The position numbers and the translations under genes are program-made. This document shows, one piece after another, positions 57,401 through 64,000 of a stretch of 64,000 bases of DNA (position 1 is its first letter; each line of letters starts with the position of its first letter). Source of the DNA: Anas platyrhynchos (taxonomy: Eukaryota > Chordata > Aves > Anseriformes > Anatidae); contig NC_092599.1 in assembly GCF_047663525.1 (NCBI RefSeq), positions 25,229,501 through 25,293,500 on the forward strand. The letters are read 5' to 3'. The notes under the pieces are model-generated. The model was not told where the DNA came from and made no database searches. It saw nothing but the letters and a program-made list of their open reading frames with translations.

Positions 57401-59172
57401 CTGGTATCTGTAGTCAACCTGAATCTGTAGTCAACCTGTATCAACCTGAAAGGCTATCAGATGAATCCTGCTACAGGAACCTGGAAAGGGCCATACGGCA
57501 AAGCAAATTAGATAACTGTTATTTAACTTGTCAGAAGATAAAAAAGAAAGTGTTTCAACAAGCAGCCACGGGAGGGAAGAATCACTGAACCCTCGATGTG
57601 AGGGACTGTACCTTGTTTTACTGACTACTGAAACAGCTGTGAGAACCGCAGAAAGGGACCCATGCATCCAGAATAAAAGGACCAGTAACTACTGAAACTC
57701 GGAGGGTTGAGTCCACTCCTGGGAAACTGAAACTCAAGCTAAGGAAGAACTAATATTCTGGCAACAAGGCTCTGCATGAATTAAGGATGCCAAATAAAGG
57801 GGACAAGCCTGAAGGGAGGAAAGGGAGAAGGCAAGACCAGGGCAGGACCCTCCACTGTGGTGTGTATGGTCTACCGAGGGAGGCAACCCCTATGGGTATT
57901 GACTGCCGAGTGAGAGGGCCTCGACTGGACTTCTCCCACACTAAGGTCAGGTTGTCCTGAGAAAATAACATAAGAACCTTTTTTTTAACCTATATAAAAT
58001 TGTGATTCATTTTCCAGGAGCTGGATCACCCTGACAGGCCGAACGGTAACACAAGCCTGAATCGACCCTGAAGGTGTTTGCCTATTATGATCCAGATACG
58101 TGGGCAGAAGACAGATCGTGGGACTATAGGACCCCAGTATATATACTTAATAGAATAATTAGGTTATTAGCTGTAATAGAAATAGTTATAAATGATGAGA
58201 ACTGCTTTGTATCAAAATTGCCTAGCTTTGGATTATTTACTAGCACAAGAAGGAGAAGTCTGTGGAAAATTTAGCTTTAGTAATTGCTGTTTAAAGATTG
58301 ATAAAAAGGGTGTTTCTTCCTAGTAGCTGATAGAATGTTATGTTCTGGTTTAGGATGAGAAGAATGTTAATAATATGCTGATGTTTTAATTGTTTTTAAT
58401 TGTTACAGAGCAGTGCTTACACCAAGCCAAGGACCAAGCCAAATTCAGCTTCTCACTGTCCTGCCAGCAGGCAGGCTGGGAGGAGGGCCGGACTGCTCGG
58501 GGTTGGGTTGGGCATCGGACAGCAGGTGGTGAGCAATTGCATTGTGCATCACTTGTTTCGTATACATTATTACTAGTAGTAATATTATCATCATTATTAT
58601 TGTTATTATTATTATTATTATTTTCTTGTTAACTCACAGGCTTCACTTTCCCATTTCTCTCTCCCATCCCAGAGAAGGAGAGGGGGGAGGTGAGCGAGCA
58701 AACACAAACCTGGAAGGATATGGAATGGGATTTATTTTCATGGCTGCCTGGTGGACCATGGGTTAAAAGAGTGTTATTTTTATTGTTATGTGGTGTAATG
58801 ACGTTATTATTTGTACCTTGTATGATACCTTGTTTTACATTATCAATACGCCGGGTGATAAATAGTACATTGGTAATAACTTCATTAAAAAAGGAAGGGA
58901 ATATGTCAATTATGATGCTTAAGGATTGGACCCTCCAAGAACAAACTGATGAAATCCAATTATTAACAACAGAAGAGACACGAATTGGGGATAGTAAAAA
59001 GAAGATAAGGGATTCACAGAATTTCTAGGTTGGAAGAGACCTCAAGATCATCGAGTCCAACCTCTAACCTAACACTAACAGTCCCCACTAAACCATATCC
59101 CTAAGCTCTACATCTAAACGTCTTTTGAAGACTTCCAGGGATGGTGACTCCACCACCTCCCTGGGCAGCCCG
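54481..59172 (+). repeat. ERV C second internal region, copy of 48927-53618
   Basis: Every landmark recurs at +5,554: primer site 54484, gag ATG 55100, VLDLR-like segment 57115-57514, env parts and CR1. Open frames of copy 1 and 2 have identical translations where compared, so the duplication is recent or held uniform by conversion. Confidence 0.93.
57115..57514 (+). pseudogene. VLDL-receptor-like cDNA fragment inside ERV C, copy 2
   Basis: Same sequence, stops and deletions as at 51561-51960. The lesions therefore predate the tandem duplication. Confidence 0.85.
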
Positions 59173-60022
59173 TGAGGAATGTTTTAACAATTCCAATTCG
59201 TGTCCATAAAGAATAATTCTGTTTGAATCCTGTCTGCCTCTGGGCCCTGCACTGGCAATTTAGTTCTTGAATCCCAGATGCAGTGTGTCCCAGTCTCCCC
59301 CTCATTCCAGTCAATTTATCACGTCTTCAGAAAACACTCCTTAAATTTGTGAACCTGTTTGCTTTTGTTATTCCGGACTTCTATTTCTAACAGTTACAGC
59401 CTTTTTTCCTGTCTTCTTCGAGATTAACTTAACACTGCTATAGATGTGTCTGTGAATGGCTGGGGAAGAATGTTTTAATTACTCGTGAAGCGTCAAATAA
59501 GAAAGCTGTTTGTGTTTGATGTCTGGGAGTTTCAGAACAACTGATAACAACTAGTGACTGTTATGAGATCCTTGGTATCTGGCCAGGGGGGCCAAGAGAT
59601 TAAGAGGAAGAAAAAAGAAGCTGAAGGACGGTTGGGAGACAAGACCTGTGGAGAGTGTACAGAGAGTGTTCCATAAACTTGGAATAGTGCCGAGTAAGTA
59701 CAAAGGGTGAGAGGAAGACTACGAGCCTTCAGCATGAAAGACCCCTAGAGACCCCCAGAGGAGACTGGTGCGCATGCTCCAGTAGGAGGAACTGGACCCC
59801 GGAAGCTAATTATAATAATCTATTTTTTTTAGAAGTAGTAATGAATATGTATTAGTCTAGGTGCATAAAAATCAGCTGCTTGATGTAACTGGTGTGCGTC
59901 CTGGTGGAGCAGAGACTCCCGGTGCACCCAGCGCTGTTTGCTTACCTCTATTCCTTTATATTCTTTTAATAAATCCTATTTTTTTATTTAATCCTAATTT
60001 GAATCCTGAGCCATTTATAACA
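59173..60022 (+). repeat. ERV C LTR 3 (3')
   Basis: It differs from LTR 1 at many sites (aatcccag, tattccggac, cagccttttttcc, a replaced block near 59440-59520), which shows that the two ends of the original provirus have diverged. It ends TATAACA and host-like sequence follows. No 4-6 bp target duplication matches the left flank of LTR 1. Confidence 0.88.
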
Positions 60023-60853
60023 ATATTTTCTGCTTTTTAAAAGAAAGTTGCTTGCATAGAACTCTCCTCAAGTTTTCTGTTGATCAATAGCACAAAAGAC
60101 AGATCTATCAGCTCCTCCAAAGGGGAAAAAAAAAAAAAAAACGCATCAGATTTTGAAGGACAGGTTTTGGTCAGGAAAAAAGGTGTTCCTGAAGCCAAAC
60201 GCTATTCCTCTTCAAAGAGAAGTTACCTTCTGTCCTGTATTTCAGTTATTTACAAACTGATTTTTTTTTTTTTTAAATAAATGCCTTTAGAGGTTGATGG
60301 TACTTTACATTCAGACGTCTGGTGCTTAGCTTAACAGCTGCATGCAGAAACATCCTCAAGTCTGTTTCCTGTGGCAGCCAGCACCTTCTGTTCTCCCTAG
60401 ATCAGCAGGAGCTAGAGGCCTGCAGCACTTACAGAATCAGATCTTTAAGATAGCAGGGACTAACAGTCATAATTAGAACACGCAATCTATTATGTCAAAC
60501 AATAAAAAAGGATCAGGAAGCAAATCATTGATACATCACTACAATATGGCACTTAAACCTTAGTCATTTAGTGAGAATTAGAAGTTAAAAGCAAGTGTCA
60601 CCCAGTAACACCTTCAAGTGTGGATGTTTACACCCATTTTCCAACTGGCAGGGTTTGTGGCTGGTAAAGTGCTGAACAATTTCCAATTAGCAATTCAGTA
60701 GTATTGCCTTACCCTGATGCTTTAATGCATTCTTCTCCATGGCTCATACAATTTGTATACAAGGGAAAATGCAAAGGAAAATTTTACAAAAAACAAACAA
60801 TAAAAACCAGACTTTATAAAGAACAAATCGAGATGCTAAGTTCCCACTCTTAC
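60023..60853. other. Between ERV C and the last clear ATG4A exon
   Basis: AT-rich, with poly(A) at about 60126-60141 and poly(T) at about 60260-60274. On the minus strand an acceptor-like gctgccacag is followed from 60368 down to 60273 by 31 codons and a stop (ETDLRMF at the start). The LRMF resembles the start of the usual last ATG4A exon, but the rest does not. No other feature seen. Confidence 0.4.
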
Positions 60854-63800
60854 CTTTGGTACAAGACTACACCAGTTATCAAAATCACATTCTTCTTTGC
60901 AAAAGAAGCCCTTAGGGGAAAAAACAAACACACAGAGTTTTACCTTTGCAGATGGTAGGTATGTGGTACCAGCAGGTAAGGCGGTTTGACCTCTGATACA
61001 GTAATGCCCTGTACGATCAGTAGATATAAGACTCCAAATATGTGGCAGCTCTAGGGAGAGAACCCACGGGGAGAACAAGGCCCTGCAAACCCCTAACGAA
61101 ATAGTCAAGCAAAAAATAGCAGCAGCTCCTGTGTGCTCCTCCATGGAGCGCCACCCAGTTCCTACAGTCCAGGTATCAGCAGAAGCTGAAAACTTGTAGA
61201 TGATGGACCACCTAAGGAACATTTCCATTCTGGTATCTATACTGAAAATATTTGCTCTTCATTATGATTTTGTCTGTCTCGTTGCATCATGACACATTTT
61301 GCACAGTTACGTAGTTAAGTATTAAAACAAAACAAAACAAAACAAAACAAAAAAACTTTCTAAAAAGCAGCAGTATTAAAAAACAGGTATGTGAATGAAT
61401 GACAGATACCGGTATCTTTACAGATTGTTTAAAGCTTTAGAAACACATCCCACTGGTGACAACTGCCAATCACCCAATCACAGGATACTGGCATGGGATC
61501 AGATCCAATTTTTTCAAATACCACAGTACCCCCATGACATTTTGGGTGAATTACAAATAATACATTTGTATTTGTAATTTGGGGTGAAATACAATAATTC
61601 CACTTAAACATTTTCAACTTATGATATAAAGTAAGTTTAAGTAACTTGTCTAGAGGTGACCAAACATAAAGTAGTGATAGAATAAAACACGTAAACCTGT
61701 TTCAGTTCCTTGCTCTGACCATTATAATGCCTCTTGAAAGAAGTAAAAGCTGCTCAGTAAAGAAAACAAAGCGAGCTCCCTACAGTACAGACAGCTCCCC
61801 ACTTGCCCTAAGATTCTCGATGTAGTTATGTACAAACTACTATGTGTTGATCACAGAAGACAGCTTTGTGATCTTGGTTCTGTTCAAGGAGATGCATTGC
61901 TGCCCTTACCAATGTAGAGAGACATTACTTTGAGATAAAGTACATGCATTCAAGATTTCCTGACACTTACTAAAGCTACTGAAGGGTCCAAATTCATGAT
62001 CTTCATTCTATGTGGGGCTTCCTGGCAGTGGAAACTCTCATCGTCAACCGTGCCATTTTCTTCTGAATCTACAAAGCTTTGAGTGGTGTGAGGGTCCAGA
62101 TAGATCAGCTCATTGCCTGGATGGGTAAAAGCTGTATGTTAAAAATAAGCAAGTGACATTAATAAGCACTTGGTCCAGAACTGTAAAATAGAAATTAGAT
62201 TGCCATCGCAGTCAGTATAATCTAGACTTTCCAGCTAGGGATTCTTTAAGAGAATCGGAAGGTTTAGACACAGCGTTTCCCACAGGGTATTTAGTATAAC
62301 TTCCTATTGTGACCTATTACTGTAATTTTTTGGTTGGTTATGTTCTATCTTTGTCACATACTTTTATTTTTCCATGTGAGATCCAGTACTTTTTTTTTTT
62401 TTTTTTTTTTAAATCTCAAGTGTTGTAAACACTAACATTTGACAGATTAAAAGGTACAGGATGTTCACAGATGCAATCTGTAATCCCATTAGGCATTCAT
62501 TCAGAAATTGGAACAAAAAAGCCTAACTAAAACAGGTTAGGTTTTACAAAAGGACAAAATAGGGTTGCAAAATTTTGGCCCAAAGTGGGGTGAAATCTGA
62601 AGGAATGCATTTTAAATTAATTAGAGCAATACTTAATAACAGAAGGTATGCAAAAGGTGAAAAAGATACTGCTATCAGAAACAGTTTTGAAATACAAGAA
62701 AATAAAAGTGACATTTGACCAATACACTTGTCAAATGCTATCAGCTATTCTTAGTATGTTGCTCTTGTTGATGTCATCACTTATTTTTACACCTAGCTTT
62801 GCTGTTAACTTTCTGCTCCTGTTAAGGATCATCTCATACTGTTTCTAAACTCTTTTAGATATTCTTCTTCATTTATTTTATTCTATTCTCATCTTTCTTT
62901 ACTTCTAGAGGTTCACGCTTAGACCCCTTACTATTTCCCCTTCAAAAAATGTTCTCTTTTGATCATCTGCACATTTGGAATAAGTTTCTTTTTTCCTTAC
63001 CTAAAAATCCTATGAAATAATAGGCATTATTTGGTTTCCCTCCTAATGCTCCCAAAGACTGTGGCATCTTAAAGCATTCCTAGGAGTTCAAAAGGAATAA
63101 AGGAAATTGTAATTCATTTCTTTACTGACATCACAGATACCCAAACTTATTTGACAGTAACGAGCAATGAATTGAAAGAAAACCTTACTTTAAATGCATC
63201 AATATATACGGGATTTATGTGATTTATCCCTAGTCGTAGAGGTATAATAAGCAAGAGGGCTTTCCAGCCTGTGCAGAGTCCTCCTGCCTTCTTGCTTCGG
63301 CCAAGAGCACTTCTGTGCAAATGTGCACTGCTGTGGGACGCGCTGCTGCTCTGAGGAGGGGACCAGCACATTTTTTCTGCGGGAATAAAACTAGAAATCA
63401 GTCAACGCACAGAGGAACACAAAGCAGATCTTCCTCTCAGTAGTGAATTAAGCTAGTTTGCCAGGGATCTTTATAGGGCACCCAAGACAAAATGAGCCGG
63501 GCATGGCAATTACAGCTATTTAGTAGAAGTAATTCTAGCAGACAGTATGTGCTGGCACGTCCAAGTGAGACGTTAGATCAATGATTGGGGGATGACAATT
63601 TAAGAGTGCAGTGACATGTACTATTAATGTTATTAATACTGTCAAGCTTTGCCTATAAAACGCCAGAGAAATGAAATGGCAGAAATGATGACAGTAGAAA
63701 TTCTTCAAGGAGCTCTTCACATCCAGTGATGTGAGCACGAAGTTGGCATCAGGGATCAAAAAACACAACTGAGTTTGTATGTCCTTCTTCCCTCTTCTTA

Positions 63801-63993
63801 CCCTTGCAAGACAAACCCATGGCCCCCCAAGTATTTGTTCATGTTTAGATACATGCTGGCAAATGGAGTCAAATCAGAAACTGTTACCAGAAAACTGATG
63901 AGGTGTCACTTACTGATGTCTTCAATGGCCACCGTATTGTCCATAGATACATAAACTGCTAATGAATTCCATTCATCAAATAAAGCAAGCTTC
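60854..63993 (-). CDS. ATG4A, C-terminal half exons (partial gene)
   Basis: Five minus-strand exons in order: 63914-63993, 63189-63376, 63001-63079, 61971-62116 and 60854-60910. All have GT-AG sites and fitting phases; the gene runs off the right edge. The protein is ATG4A, the cysteine protease that trims and delipidates ATG8/GABARAP proteins in autophagy. Seen: FDEWNSLAVYVSMDN, IIPLRLGINHINPVY, KPNNAYYFIGFLG, the catalytic Asp and His in YLDPHTTQ, RMKIMNLDPSVAL and GFFCKEECDFDNWCSL. The catalytic Cys lies beyond the window. The usual last exon, with its acidic tail and LC3-interacting FEIL, was not found before ERV C, so this copy may be truncated. ATG4A fits better than ATG4B (ENGTV, MNLDPSVAL). 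Confidence 0.88.
61000..61970 (-). other. ATG4A intron
   Basis: AT-rich, with (AAAAC)n at about 61327-61350. Nothing else recognised. Confidence 0.6.
62117..63000 (-). other. ATG4A intron
   Basis: Contains a poly(T) run at 62390-62410 (+ strand). No repeat family or RNA gene recognised. Confidence 0.6.
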
Positions 63994-64000
63994 CTAGAAA

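Larger units (their letters stand above)
48081..60022 (+). mobile_element. ERV C: tandem provirus, LTR-internal-LTR-internal-LTR
   Basis: Three LTRs (48081-48926, 53619-54480, 59173-60022) alternate with two internal regions that look the same base for base where I compared them. The repeat length is 5,554 bp. Each internal region has a Pro-type primer site, gag start remnant, VLDLR-like segment, integrase tail, broken env, a nested ERV A LTR piece and a CR1 piece. The order points to a gammaretrovirus-like element whose gag-pol is mostly deleted. Tandem copies sharing an LTR arise by unequal recombination between LTRs. No functional viral gene remains. Confidence 0.9.

Noticed and set aside
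60836-63993. EDAR, the usual neighbour of CCDC138
   Set aside because: The exons encode ATG4A motifs (LDPHTTQ, NAYYFIGFLG), not a TNF-receptor-type protein.

Overview
The window looks like a repeat-rich stretch of a bird genome, probably a neognath. The evidence is spliced vertebrate genes with GT-AG introns, an antisense CR1 3' fragment of avian type (53458-53618), and LTRs of a family common in birds. It is not a microbial sequence. Chromosome and species cannot be fixed from the sequence alone.

Layout. (1) 1-14834: a tandem array of a 14-bp unit in two main versions (CTGAGGTCCTATTG and CTGAGGTCACAATG), about 1,060 units, with higher-order segmental repetition. (2) 14835-20582: a Lys-tRNA-primed endogenous retrovirus (ERV A). 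It has a 5' LTR, a long gag, an in-frame UAG and a truncated protease-RT, and is closed on the right by a related LTR in the opposite orientation. (3) 20583-25721: a 5'-truncated gammaretrovirus-like ERV (ERV B) with broken pro-pol, an almost complete env and a 3' LTR. (4) 25722-47007: a CpG-island promoter and a spliced gene on the + strand. It joins the N-terminal TPR exons of RANBP2 to the C-terminal two thirds of CCDC138, in frame at every splice junction, but with one in-frame TAG at 35544. One exon (33191-33248) is itself a fusion of the start of one RANBP2 exon with the end of a later one. (5) 48081-60022: a third ERV (ERV C, Pro-tRNA primer site) arranged LTR-internal-LTR-internal-LTR with a 5,554-bp repeat length. 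Each internal region holds a gag remnant, an intronless fragment of a VLDL-receptor-type gene, an integrase C-terminal remnant, and a broken env carrying a nested ERV A LTR piece and a CR1 piece. (6) 60273-64000: five well-preserved minus-strand exons of ATG4A, whose normal C-terminal exon is not visible.

Reading as a whole. The host part is a mosaic. From my knowledge of vertebrate maps, RANBP2 and CCDC138 are tandem neighbours, so one deletion in a copy of that region could make the chimera. ATG4A is not their usual neighbour (EDAR is). ERV C lies exactly between CCDC138 and ATG4A and I see no target-site duplication around it, so retroviral recombination may have made the join. The array, the inverted LTRs, the tandem provirus and the gene fusions suggest a rearranged, low-recombination or duplicated region; this is inference. 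The most interesting points are the VLDLR-derived sequence inside a provirus, the RANBP2-CCDC138 chimera with its fused exon, and the hybrid middle LTR that records unequal recombination.
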